From assembly GCA_001311805.1 (NCBI GenBank), contig BBCA01000026.1, forward strand, positions 1-39,717: a DNA stretch of 39,717 nt, given 5' to 3'. Shown here piece by piece: positions 21,057-29,777 of this stretch (the stretch's first letter is position 1; every line of letters begins with the position of its first letter). The DNA comes from Lentibacillus juripiscarius JCM 12147. GTDB taxonomy: Bacteria; Bacillota; Bacilli; Bacillales_D; Amphibacillaceae. The translations under genes were made by a program, and so were the position numbers. Below the pieces are notes generated by a model. That model was not told the DNA's origin. It was given only the letters and a program-made list of their open reading frames with translations, and did not search any database.

Positions 21057-21815
21057 TTATACGCCCCCGTAACGCCGTTTCCGCTGCTGATAATCATGAA
21101 GCGCGTCTTTAAACATTTCCTCGGAAAAGTCCGGCCACAGCACATCCGTGAACCAGAATTCGGAATAAGCAGCCTGCCATAGCAGGAAATTGCTTAATCG
21201 CTTCTCCCCGCTTGTCCGGATCAACAAATCAGGATCCGATAATCCATTTGTATAAAGATAGGCCGCAAACGTCTTTTCATCGAGGGAATCAAGCTTCAAT
21301 TGATTATCATCAATGTCAGCAACAATTCGCCTAATCGCTTCCATGATTTCGAATCTACTTCCATAGTTTAAAGCAAAATTCAATAATAATCCATCATTAT
21401 CTTTCGTTTTTTCCTTGGCATAGTGAACAGCTTCTTTTGTATGATCCGGGAGCAGCTCCAACTCACCAATCGTTTCAATCCGGACGTGTTCTCAATCAGT
21501 TCGGGCAAATAGATATGTAAAAATTCTTTCGGCAGCCGCAGCAAGTAATCAACTTCTGAGTCCGGTCGTTTCCAATTTTCGGTTGAGAACGCATAAAGGG
21601 TTAAAATTTCAATATGAAAGGATACAGCCGTTTTCACTACATCTCGTACAACGTCCATGCCTTCTTTATGGCCAGCAATCCGCGGCAGTCCTCTTTTTTT
21701 TTTGCCCAGCGGCCATTCCCATCCATAATAATGGCGACATGTTTCGGTATCGTATCAAACTCGGATTGTTCTTTCGGTTCGGGTTTCTTTTTAAAAAAGG
21801 AAGTTTCATTGACAT
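21057..21815 (-). CDS. uppS: Isoprenyl transferase (undecaprenyl diphosphate synthase; frame-disrupted)
   Basis: About 252 aa, cis-prenyltransferase that makes the C55 lipid carrier for peptidoglycan and teichoic acids. Motifs: [20 protein letters not shown] (catalytic Asp in MDGNGRW), LTLYAFSTENWKRP, then LNFALNYGSR, DLLIRTSGEKRLSNFLLWQ and the C-terminal FTDVLWPDF. Breaks are near 21770, 21700 (a nine-T run) and 21475. ATG at 21815 follows GGAGGACAAATT. It is followed by cdsA after 15 bp. Confidence 0.93.
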
Positions 21816-21854
21816 AATTTGTCCTCCGATATCGTCTATGCCCTGTCTTTCATT

Positions 21855-21891
21855 AAAAAGGGCCCGGGAGTATTGTGAGCAGTGGCGGGCC
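21855..21891 (-). promoter_or_regulatory. Terminator-like hairpin in the uppS leader
   Basis: On the minus strand GGCCCG (91-86) pairs with CGGGCC (66-61), directly followed by CTTTTT. The stem is only six GC pairs with a 19-nt loop. Placed about 40 bp ahead of the uppS start codon, it could be an attenuator; no ligand or antiterminator is apparent. Confidence 0.4.
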
Positions 21892-21943
21892 AGTATCACA
21901 TAAAAATGTGAATACTATCCCTATCCTATTAGAATGAATCATC

Positions 21944-21952
21944 ATTATATCA
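21944..21952 (-). promoter_or_regulatory. Extended -10 promoter candidate for uppS-cdsA
   Basis: TGATATAAT on the minus strand is a TG-n-TATAAT extended -10 with no convincing -35. It lies downstream of the frr terminator and about 130 bp before uppS, so it is well placed to start the uppS-cdsA unit. Confidence 0.45.
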
Positions 21953-21990
21953 CTATAATCGGTTAATTTTTAAAACATTTCATTGAAACA

Positions 21991-22034
21991 TCAGGAAAAC
22001 AAGGCTTTTGTTAATCAAACCCTTGTTTTACTGA
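21991..22034 (-). terminator. Second hairpin between frr and uppS
   Basis: TCAGGAAAACAAGG (21991-22004) pairs with CCTTGTTTTACTGA (22021-22034) with one internal mismatch and a 16-nt loop. It backs up the frr terminator or shields the uppS promoter from read-through. No gene is visible in 21816-22135. Confidence 0.5.
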
Positions 22035-22074
22035 TAGTTCAAGGAAATGCATGTAACCGCACTTGCTGCTATAG

Positions 22075-22103
22075 AAACAAAAGCCCTCTTCTATAAGAGG
22101 GCT
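22075..22103 (-). terminator. Rho-independent terminator after frr
   Basis: Perfect 9-bp stem AGCCCTCTT / AAGAGGGCT with a 4-nt loop, followed on the minus strand by TTGTTT. It separates pyrH-frr from uppS. Confidence 0.85.
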
Positions 22104-22135
22104 ATAGTTCCTTATTTGACTAGTCCTTCATTTCT

Positions 22136-22693
22136 TTATACTTCTAATATTTCTTTTTCCTTCTCTTTGACAAGCTGATCAATTTTATCGATGTGTTTAT
22201 CTGTTTCTTTCTGTACATTATCCTGCTCTTTTTTCAAATCGTCTTCTGTCAGGTCGCCATTTTTTTCTGCTTTCTTAAGCTGATCATTCGCTTCACGCCG
22301 CACATTCCGCACTTGCACACGTGACTCCTCCGCGTACTTCCCAACAATTTTCACCAGCTCTTTGCGGCGTTCTTCCGTGAGAGCGGGTATATTTATCCGG
22401 ACCACATTACCGTCACTCGACGGAGATAGGCCAAGATCAGCCTTTTGAATTGCTTTTTCAATATTTTCTATCGATGACTTGTCAAATGGGGTAATGACCA
22501 AAAGCCGAGCCTCCGGTGCAGAAATGTTGGACAGCTGATTAAGCGGTGTAACTGCACCATAGTAATCAACATTTACACTGTCCAAAATAGCCGGATTTGC
22601 CCGACCAGCCCTTACCGTCGCCAAATTCTTTGAAAAAGCCTGTACAGCCTCTTCCATTTTACTTTGCATGTCCTTGACTATATCATCAGCCAT
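22136..22693 (-). CDS. frr: Ribosome recycling factor
   Basis: Intact, 185 aa, normal length. With EF-G it splits the post-termination ribosome. It reads [49 protein letters not shown], then [26 protein letters not shown] and the long C-terminal helix. The start overlaps the pyrH stop as TAATG, with AAGGGGG as binding site. It is one of the few undamaged genes here. Confidence 0.97.
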   Translation of the reverse strand: MADDIVKDMQSKMEEAVQAFSKNLATVRAGRANPAILDSVNVDYYGAVTPLNQLSNISAPEARLLVITPFDKSSIENIEKAIQKADLGLSPSSDGNVVRINIPALTEERRKELVKIVGKYAEESRVQVRNVRREANDQLKKAEKNGDLTEDDLKKEQDNVQKETDKHIDKIDQLVKEKEKEILEV

Positions 22694-23418
22694 TATTCGT
22701 TCCCCCTTATCATTGTACCAATTGGCTCACCTTGCACAACGCGTCGAATATTGCCTTTTTCCATTATCGAGAATACAATAAGCTTGATATCATTGTCCAT
22801 ACACAGTGATGAAGCTGTCGAATCCATTACGCCGAGACCTTTGTTCAGCATTTGCATATAGGAAATCTCCGTATACTTCTCAGCTTCTGTGTTTACTTTT
22901 GGATCATCTGAATAGACACCATCCACATTGTTTTTAGCCATCAGGATCACTTCTGCTTCAATTTCTGCAGCCCGTAATGCAGCTGTCGTATCGGTTGAGA
23001 AATAAGGATTTCCTGTGCCCGCAGCAAAAATGACAACACGTTTCTTTTCAAGATGGCGGATTGCTTTTCTCCTTATGTAAGGTTCCGCAACTTGACGCAT
23101 TTCTATGGATGTCTGTACTCGGGTTGGAATGCCGCCTTTTTCGAGGCTGTCCTGAAGTGCCAGCGAATTCATAATGGTTGCAAGCATGCCCATATAGTCA
23201 GCTGTAGCACGATCCATGCCCATTTCGCTGCCAACCTTGCCGCGCCAGATATTACCGCCGCCGACAACAACGGCAACTTCCACACCAAGTTCAGCAACTT
23301 CTCTGACCTGTGCGGCAATCGACTGAATCACTTGCGGTTCAATTCCATAGCCCTGGTTTCCGCTTAAAGCTTCTCCACTTAACTTTAACACAATTCTACG
23401 GTATCGAGCTGTTGTCAT
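22693..23418 (-). CDS. pyrH: UMP kinase
   Basis: Intact, 241 aa. It phosphorylates UMP to UDP; an amino-acid-kinase fold unrelated to eukaryotic UMP kinases. Motifs: [79 protein letters not shown]. The start is ATG 23418 after GGAGGTAGTT. It precedes frr with a 1-bp overlap, as in most Firmicutes, and follows tsf after the terminator and a short repeat. Confidence 0.97.
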   Translation of the reverse strand: MTTARYRRIVLKLSGEALSGNQGYGIEPQVIQSIAAQVREVAELGVEVAVVVGGGNIWRGKVGSEMGMDRATADYMGMLATIMNSLALQDSLEKGGIPTRVQTSIEMRQVAEPYIRRKAIRHLEKKRVVIFAAGTGNPYFSTDTTAALRAAEIEAEVILMAKNNVDGVYSDDPKVNTEAEKYTEISYMQMLNKGLGVMDSTASSLCMDNDIKLIVFSIMEKGNIRRVVQGEPIGTMIRGNE

Positions 23419-23490
23419 AACTACCTCCACCTGAACGTTTCATATTGTCTGCAAGCATCCATAAAGGTCTGAAAACTTGTTTTAGTTCCG

Positions 23491-23525
23491 TGTTCAAAAA
23501 TGAGGATAACCGGACTTTTTGAACA
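23491..23525. repeat. Family A short-form repeat (35 bp)
   Basis: TGTTCAAAAATGAGGATAA joined to CCGGACTTTTTGAACA, the two ends of the 146-bp element without its middle. It folds as a 10-bp perfect stem. The copy at 33760 has the same join. It lies between tsf and pyrH. Confidence 0.7.
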
Positions 23526-23534
23526 ACCTCTTTA

Positions 23535-23571
23535 GTGAAATAGGGAACAGCCATCCCGTTGTTCCCTATTT
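23535..23571 (-). terminator. Terminator after tsf
   Basis: Perfect 12-bp stem AAATAGGGAACA (23538-23549) / TGTTCCCTATTT (23560-23571) with a 10-nt loop, 12 bp past tsf. The T-tract after the stem is short. Confidence 0.75.
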
Positions 23572-23582
23572 CTATTTCAATC

Positions 23583-24466
23583 TTAGTTATTCATTTGATT
23601 CATAACTTCTTCGGCAAAGTTCTCTTCGCGTTTTTCCATTCCTTCGCCAACTTCATACCGGACAAAAGTTTTCACAGATGCATTTTTGCTTTCAACGTAT
23701 TGCTTCACTTTTTGGTCAGGGTCTTTGACAAAATCCTGCTCAAGCAGACAAATCTCTTCGAAGAATTTACCAAGGCGACCTTCAACCATCTTATCCACGA
23801 TGTGCTCTGGCTTGCCTTCATTCATTGCCTGTGTCTTCAGTACTTCCCGTTCACTCGCAACTTCCTCTTCTGGCACTTCATCACGCGAAACATAACGGGG
23901 GCTGACAGCAGCTGCATGCATGGCAATGTCTTTAGCTGCGTCTTGATCGGTGGATCCTTCCAGCAATGTCAGGACGCCGATGCTCCCACCCATATGAATG
24001 TATGCTCCAAAGGCATCGTTATCTGTTTTGTTCAGCAGTGTGAAGCGACGAAGTGAGATTTTCTCACCGATTTTGGCAACAGTGGCATTAATATACTTCT
24101 CGACAGTTTCACCGTCACCATGAAGTTCTTGCTGCAAAGCTTCTTCAACAGTTTCCGGTTTTTGCTCGACGATATGTTTTCCTAGTTCACTAAGAAGAGC
24201 CTGGAACTGATCATTTTTGACAACGAAGTCCGTTTCACAATTCACTTCCAAGAGAGCTGCTGTATTGTTGTCCATTTCAATGTGAGCAGCACCTTCAGCG
24301 GCAATGCGATCTGCTTTCTTAGCCGCTTTTGCCATACCTTTTTCACGCAAATGTTCCATTGCTTTGTCGAGATCTCCGTCTGTTTCCTGAAGTGCCTTTT
24401 TGCAGTCCATCATGCCGGCACCTGTTTTTCACGCAGTTCTTTAACCAGTTTCGCAGTTATTGCCAT
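23583..24466 (-). CDS. tsf: Elongation factor Ts (5' frameshift)
   Basis: 294 aa after repair, nucleotide exchange factor for EF-Tu. The N-terminus is [20 protein letters not shown]; one A is missing in GAAAAACAGG at 24425-24429, which splits off the first 15 codons. The body continues [36 protein letters not shown], then [36 protein letters not shown] and the C-terminal [20 protein letters not shown] at 24466 is preceded by GGAGGAATAACT. Located downstream of rpsB as expected. Confidence 0.95.
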
Positions 24467-24500
24467 AGTTATTCCTCCTTCAGATCTTGTTAAACGTTTG

Positions 24501-24626
24501 TACTTTCTTCAGAAAATTCAGCTTATCGCTAAAGGGATTCTTAGTAGGCATCCTTGGCTTTCCTCGAAGCCCTTATGCTTTGGAGTGCAAGTCGCAGCAA
24601 GAAAGTATTCACACTTTATTAACTGC
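24501..24626. repeat. Family B dispersed repeat, longer copy
   Basis: Between rpsB and tsf. It shares AAAATT-GCTTATCGC at one side and GCAGCAAGAAAGTATTCACACTTT...TTA-CTGC at the other with 7311-7404; the middle is about 30 bp longer. No coding potential is supported. Confidence 0.6.
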
Positions 24627-24664
24627 TAAAAAGGTGATAAAAGGCTCGCATCCCCTTATCACCT
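24627..24664 (-). terminator. Rho-independent terminator after rpsB
   Basis: Stem AGGTGATAA (24632-24640) / TTATCACCT (24656-24664) followed on the minus strand by five T. It lies 14 bp beyond the rpsB stop. Confidence 0.85.
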
Positions 24665-24677
24665 GTCCTTTCACCTT

Positions 24678-25440
24678 TTACGTATTATCTGTTTCTGATT
24701 CTGACTCTGCTTCTCCGGCAGCTACCGCCTGTTCTTCCGCTTCTGGTTCTTCTGTTTCTTCACCTTGTTTCACTTCAAGAACAGCATCCGCCATTTTGGA
24801 AGTCATCAGTTTCACCGCACGGATCGCATCGTCGTTTGCAGGGATGACATAATCAATTTCATCCGGATCGCAATTGGTGTCAACCATGGCGATAATCGGA
24901 ATGTTTAATTTATGAGCCTCCGCGATTGCAATCCGTTCTTTGCGCGGATCAATAACAAACATAGCGTCTGGCAGATTATCCATCTCTTTGATTCCACCAA
25001 GGAACTTAACGAGACGGTCTTTTTCTTTCAAGAGATCAACAACCTCTTTTTTCGGAAGCACTTCAAACGTGCCATCCTCTTCCATGCGTTCAATATCCTT
25101 CAGACGGTTAATACGCTTGCGGATTGTCTGGAAGTTTGTCAACGTGCCACCCAACCAGCGCTGGTTCACAAAAACATGCCTGAACGGGTTGCTTCATCCC
25201 GGACAGAATCCTGTGCCTGTTTCTTCGTGCCGACAAAAAGGATGGAACCACCGTTTGCAGCGATATCCCGCACGTAGTTGTAGGCTTCCTCCACCTTTTT
25301 AACCGTTTTTTGCAGGTCAATATGTAAATGCCGTTGCGCTCCGTGAAGATATATTTCTTCATCTTCGGGTTCCAGCGGCGTGTCTGGTGACCAAAATGTA
25401 CACCAGCTTCCAACAGTTGTTTCATTGAAATAACTGACAT
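24678..25440 (-). CDS. rpsB: 30S ribosomal protein S2 (frame-disrupted)
   Basis: About 254 aa. It reads [31 protein letters not shown]; then, after slips near 25317 and 25180, [42 protein letters not shown] and [30 protein letters not shown]. It ends in an unusually Glu/Ser-rich acidic tail of about 30 residues. ATG at 25440 follows AGGAGGAATATTTT. A strong promoter and a leader of about 200 nt precede it. rpsB-tsf is the normal pair. Confidence 0.95.
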
Positions 25441-25655
25441 AAAATATTCCTCCTAATGGTTTTTCCTCCGCTCAAGCTCATCTTTGCATAAACACCATTA
25501 CCGGAACAACGCTCAGCAGCTGTTCAAAGGGCTTTCCGTCCCTCGCTTTTAAAGCGTCATTACGTTTCAAAAATGGCACCAAATACACAAATCACTTGGC
25601 GTGTGTATTCCAGTGTGTTCACACAAAAAGCAAACACAGTTTTACACCAGAGATA

Positions 25656-25684
25656 AATATACCATAACTATGATAACCTATCAA
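25656..25684 (-). promoter_or_regulatory. Sigma-A promoter of rpsB
   Basis: TTGATA (25679-25684), 17-bp spacer, TATATT (25656-25661). Transcription would begin near 25649, leaving a leader of about 209 nt to the rpsB start. The leader contains a hairpin around GTGTGAACACAC. Confidence 0.8.
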
Positions 25685-25876
25685 GCATTATTATAAGCAT
25701 TGTTTTGTAATTTTATAATCAGTTCTGCTTATGGAGATGCCTGCCTATGGTGATGTGGCAGCTTCCAATGAACGGATGCGTATCGGCTTCCTGAAACATA
25801 GAAGTCCTTCAGCGGCAACTGACGCTCCCAAATAGTGATGAACGATGCCGCATTTATACGGATGATGATTAAAGAT
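25685..25876. other. Unassigned gap between fliY and the rpsB promoter
   Basis: In Bacillus this junction holds cheY, fliO to flhG, the che genes, sigD and ylxL (well over 10 kb). Here only about 190 bp remain, and I could not match any frame to those proteins. The segment 25740-25865 is GC-richer and has the look of a dispersed repeat, but no second copy is in the window. Confidence 0.5.
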
Positions 25877-26440
25877 CTACTTTAACTTCATAAGCCTGTC
25901 AGACTGGCTGATAATATCCATTACCCGAACTCCGAAACTCTCCTCAATGACAACGACTTCCCCTTTTGCAACTAATTTTTCGTTGACAAGTATATCGACT
26001 GGTTCCCCTGCCAGCTTATCCAGTTCAATAACCGAACCAGCAGACAGTTCAAGAATATTCTTAATCGTTTGCTTCGCATGGCCAAGTTCAACGGATACTT
26101 TTAGGGGTATATCCATAAGCATATCGAGATTACGTTTTTCACTTTGATTCAAACTTATCTGTTCCAGTTCAGAAAACGTTGCTTGCTGGATACTCGCATC
26201 TTTTTGATTGATATTATCGCCAATATATTGTGTGTGTTTTTCTTCTTCGTTCTGTACATTTGCTGCGCGCGCCCCTTCTTCCGCTGCAGTTTTGGACGCT
26301 GTTGTATGTTTTGTTTCAGCCGTTGTTACTGCCACTTCCGGTTCCCCGTCCTGTTCATACGTCGGCCACGTCTCTTCATCCTCTTCTCCCGCTTTCAGGA
26401 GTGCATCGATATCATCCTGGGATAACTTTCTCTCATTCAT
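25877..26440 (-). CDS. fliY: Short FliY/FliN-like flagellar switch protein lacking the CheC-like domain
   Basis: 187 aa, uninterrupted frame, about half of B. subtilis FliY (about 378 aa). Residues 5-14 ([11 protein letters not shown]) match the N-terminal segment shared with FliM. A charged linker of about 80 residues follows directly. Then comes the C-terminal SpoA/FliN domain: [66 protein letters not shown]. The middle CheC/FliY phosphatase domains are absent and the joint stays in frame. The start overlaps fliM by 8 bp. It is either a natural FliN-type variant or a deletion within a decaying operon; given the neighbours I favour deletion. Confidence 0.8.
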   Translation of the reverse strand: MNERKLSQDDIDALLKAGEEDEETWPTYEQDGEPEVAVTTAETKHTTASKTAAEEGARAANVQNEEEKHTQYIGDNINQKDASIQQATFSELEQISLNQSEKRNLDMLMDIPLKVSVELGHAKQTIKNILELSAGSVIELDKLAGEPVDILVNEKLVAKGEVVVIEESFGVRVMDIISQSDRLMKLK

Positions 26441-27427
26441 TTTCGTCTCCCCTTTTCCATTCTTTCAGCACTTGAACAGACAGCTTGTTTTTATGGGTTC
26501 CAGGCTGCACATAAAATTTCGGCCGGTCATTCACTTCCATTAATAGCGGATCCTCAATTGACTGGTGTAAAGCAATCACGTCATCACTGTCCAAAGACAG
26601 CAGCTGCTGGAGATTGATGGTCGTTTCACCGAGCAGCACTTTTGCATCCACATTTGCAAGCTGAATATTGTTCGTCAATTTTTCATATGCCTCAGGGTCC
26701 CTTTCTTTCGCTGTCGTCTGCATCCGATGGTGAACAGTTAGATTCGGGATAATCGGTTCCAGTACAAAATGCGGGATGCAAATATTAATCATACCGCTTG
26801 TTTCACCAATCGTCGTGTTAAGCGACACAACGATCACCGTTTCATTCGGTGATACCATCTGTAAAAATTGCGGGTTCACCTCAAACTCTTCCAAAACTGG
26901 GTCGATTTCACTGATGGAAGACCAGGCTTCCCGAAGATTAACAGCAGCTTTTTCAAACAGCTGTGACATCAGCATCGTTTCAATTTCCGTCAGATTCTCT
27001 ATTTTGTTAATGCTGCATCCCTTTCCGCCAAGCACCCTGTCCAGCATACCGTAGGCAACATGCGGGCTGACTTCCATCAAAACTCTTCCATCAAGCGGCC
27101 GGGCACTGTAAATGTTCAGGATGGTCATCTTCGGAACGGAGCGAATAAACTCTTCATATGGGACCTGGTCCACCGATGCAACAGAAATATCCACGTGTGT
27201 CCGCAGCTGTGCTGAAAAATACGTAGTCAATAATCGCGCATAATTTTCATGTATTTGTGTCAAGCTGCGGATTTGATCCTTTGAAAACCGCAGTGCCCGC
27301 TTAAATCATACACTCTCACTTTTTGTTCTTTTTCCTCTTGCTTCAATTCCTCGGCATCCATTTCCCCGGAAGATATGGAGGATAACAATGAATCGATCTC
27401 ATTTTGCGAAAGCACTTCATCTGCCAA
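26433..27427 (-). CDS. fliM: Flagellar motor switch protein FliM (one frameshift)
   Basis: About 331 aa, near the usual length. The N-terminal CheY-P-binding peptide [10 protein letters not shown] is present, then [16 protein letters not shown]. One T is missing at 27303-27305 before [13 protein letters not shown]. The middle domain reads [48 protein letters not shown], then [21 protein letters not shown]. The C-terminal SpoA domain runs from about residue 245. The likely TTG start at 27427 follows GGGAGG. It couples to fliY by overlap. Upstream fliL to fliH are missing, so a working switch is unlikely. The 186 bp to fliG hold nothing I recognise. Confidence 0.88.
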
Positions 27428-27613
27428 AAAGCCTTACCTCCCCATTGGTGCACTTGTATCGCGCTATTGTAAGATGATACTTATCATATAACGTCGGTGA
27501 TGGAACCATTTTATTATTCCAGCTGCACTACATCTTCCAAACGGCAGTCCCGTCTTTATTTTAGAAAGGTCTTTAATTATTTCGTTTATATATATATATG
27601 TTCATGATAAATG

Positions 27614-28619
27614 CTAGATAATGATATCATCTCCTCCGCCACGAGCGATTACGATTTCACCTATTTCTTCCAAGTAGCGGATGACACCGACAGTTTTTGT
27701 CTGTGCTTCTTCGACATCACGCAGGCGGACAGGTCCCATGTACTCCATTTCTTCCTTGAACGCCTTTTCCGTCCGCTGCGACATATTATTAAAGACAATT
27801 TCCTTCACTTCATCACTGGCAACTTTAAGGGATAAGCGGAGGTCCTCATGATCCACTTCCCGAATAACTCGCTGGATTGCACAGTTGTCAAGGACCACAA
27901 TATCCTCAAAAACAAACATCCGTTTTTGATTTCTTCTGCCAGTTCGGGGTCTTGTATTTCCAGCACATCCAGAATAGTTTTCTCTGTACTACGGTCCACC
28001 CCTTTCAACACTTCAACCACAGACTGGATACCTCCGGGCTGTGTATAATCCGCTACCGACGATGACAATTTTTGTTCCAGTGCCTGCTCCACCTGACTGA
28101 TAATTTCCGATGAAATTGAATCCATGGTGGCAATTCGTTTAGCAATTTCCGCCTGTATCTCCTGCGGAAGTTCGGATAAAATCTGACCGGACTGTTCAGG
28201 GTCAAGATACGACAAAACCAGCGCAATTGTCTGCGGGTGTTCGTTCTGGATAATATTCAGCACCTGATGTGGATTTGCTTTTCGGGCAAAGTCAAAAGGC
28301 CGCACTTGCAATGATGCGGTAAGGCGATTCATCATCCTGTCCGCCTCCTGGCCACCAAAAGCCTTAACCAGCACTGTTTTCGCATAGCTAATTCCGCCTT
28401 GCGTAATATGATCCTGTGCCAATGCAATCTGGTAAAACTCTTCAAGCACATTTTCTTTCATATCTGATTCCACTTTTTAATAGATGAAATTTCCAGACTT
28501 AGCTTTTCGATCTCTTCTTCTGTTAAATGTTCATAGACTTGTGCAGATACATCGGGACCGAGCGAAATTAACAGAATCGCTGCTTTCTGTTTTCCAGTGA
28601 GCGTTTCCTGCCGTGCCAT
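27614..28619 (-). CDS. fliG: Flagellar motor switch protein FliG (two frameshifts)
   Basis: About 335 aa, full length. The N-terminus is ARQETLTGKQKAAILLISLGPDVSAQVYEHL; middle ANPHQVLNIIQNEHPQTIALVLSYLDP with the EHPQ hub; C-terminal torque domain FVFEDIVVLDNCAIQRVIREVDHEDLRLSLK. Single A/T losses at 28474-28478 and 27924-27928 split it; both sit in runs of five. ATG at 28619 follows GGAGTGAAAGG, 14 bp after the fliF stop. Both breaks fit sequencing error, so the gene itself may be intact while its operon partners are gone. Confidence 0.9.
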
Positions 28620-28633
28620 AATCCTTTCACTCC

Positions 28634-29139
28634 TTAATCATCCGCAATCCAGCTTCTCAGCAATCTAGCAAAGTCTTCCGGATTGTCTCTGGCCATTTTT
28701 TCCAATTGTTTTTCATGGGTTATTGCTTCGGATACTACGTCTTTCTCCATTCCGGGTACTTTTTCTTCAGTTTGAGAAGGCGTGTCCACTTCCGTTACGG
28801 TTTCTGTTTCCTGATTTCGTTTCCGGCTGCGCAACAGCAGAACCGTCAGTAAATGATAATCACGAGCAATGCTGCACCTGCTGCGTATAGCCATATATGG
28901 ACTGCTGGCGGTGGAGGTGATGGTGGCCCTACCGTCTCGCTTAATATCTGGCTGACTTCCTGTAGTGATAAGTCATTGTATAAAGGAGCGAACTTAGAAT
29001 CAGCAGAAAGAAATAGAATGACCGCAAGCAGGGCAATACCTAATGCCGCGGAACCGATGAAGATTCCTTTTTGTCCTTTCGTGCGTTCAGTCCAAAAGGA
29101 AGCTGCCGTATTTTTAATTGTTAATAGTTTTTCCTTCAT
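28634..29139 (-). pseudogene. fliF: fliF relic: MS-ring protein with about two thirds deleted
   Basis: FliF is normally about 530 aa; only about 168 codons remain. Present: the N-terminal cytoplasmic part and first membrane helix (GIFIGSAALGIALLAVILFL), then FAPLYNDLSLQEVSQI. It is joined directly to the C-terminal region: Pro-rich PPSPPPPAVHIW, second membrane helix LYAAGAALLVIIILLTVLLL, and the FliG-binding tail KQLEKMARDNPEDFARLLRSWIADD. The ring-building domains between the two helices are missing, and the join stays in frame. A further one-T slip at 28851-28853 breaks the second helix. It cannot build an MS ring. Confidence 0.85.
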
Positions 29140-29218
29140 ATTTTATCCCGCCAAATTCCAAATCTTTAATGCTGACCTTTTTTACTTCATTCAAAATCTG
29201 ACTTTTAAACAGTTCCGG

Positions 29219-29514
29219 CTAAATTTGCATACGCATAGTCTCGTTATATGCATCAATGACCTTTCGCCGCACTTATACGGATGTTCCCAGTGTAATACTT
29301 GCTTTTGTGCCGTAATCATTACATTATGCAAATTATCTATCCGACCTTCATCAGCGCTTCCGTCTTTTTATCCGACATCGTTTGTGTATCATTCACGTGG
29401 TCTATGGCAGTCTGAAACCCATCTGCTGTGCCTTATGGGGTGTTACAGGCTATTTCATTAGTCCGGAGTAAGCATGGCAGGCTGTATATGTATTCCATTG
29501 ACAAGCGGATTCAT
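29219..29514 (-). pseudogene. fliE: fliE relic: basal-body protein with nonsense codon and frameshifts
   Basis: Reading across frames gives a FliE-like protein of about 97 aa: MNPLVNGIHIQPAMLTP, KAQQMGFQTAIDHVND, TQTMSDKKTEALMKVG, IDNLHNVMITAQKASITLGT, then SV-stop-VRRKVIDAYNETMRMQI. The C-terminal VRxKVIDAYxExMRMQ is diagnostic. At 29270-29272 the codon expected to be CAA or GAA is TAA, a substitution rather than an indel. At least three frame slips also occur. No good ribosome-binding site was seen. It directly precedes fliF as in Bacillus, but flgB and flgC are absent upstream. Confidence 0.7.
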
Positions 29515-29716
29515 ATCGTGTATACGAACATTTTAATTTAAATAGATTACAAAGTCTATCACGTTACGACACTTTTCAACTTATGAAAATGAATTGGTTA
29601 CAAATAACTAAGACTTTTGACTCTTTTATTTACTCATTTTTACAAAATCTTAGATGAATTTGCTTTTTTAGTTAAATGAGAAGCGGCACAATCTTTTTAA
29701 TAACGGTGAGAAATCA

Positions 29717-29752
29717 TAAAAAAACAGCTATCTGATCGGATAGCTGTTTTTT
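29717..29752 (-). terminator. Bidirectional terminator after codY
   Basis: Perfect 12-bp stem AAAACAGCTATC / GATAGCTGTTTT (29721-29732, 29739-29750) with a 6-nt loop and T-runs on both strands. It isolates codY from the flagellar relic. The rest of 29515-29716 is AT-rich and holds no gene. Confidence 0.92.
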
Positions 29753-29777
29753 AATACTACATGCAATTGTTGGTTTA

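Noticed and set aside
27428..27613. Possible remnants of fliH or fliL between fliG and fliM.
   Set aside because: I translated all minus-strand frames by eye and saw no convincing FliH or FliL motif.
25847..29284. An 18-bp match (one mismatch) between the fliE stop-codon region (29267-29284) and 25847-25864, suggesting a recombination footprint.
   Set aside because: Flanks do not match, the fliE copy is explained by its codons, and roughly one such near-match is expected by chance among all pairs in a window of this size.
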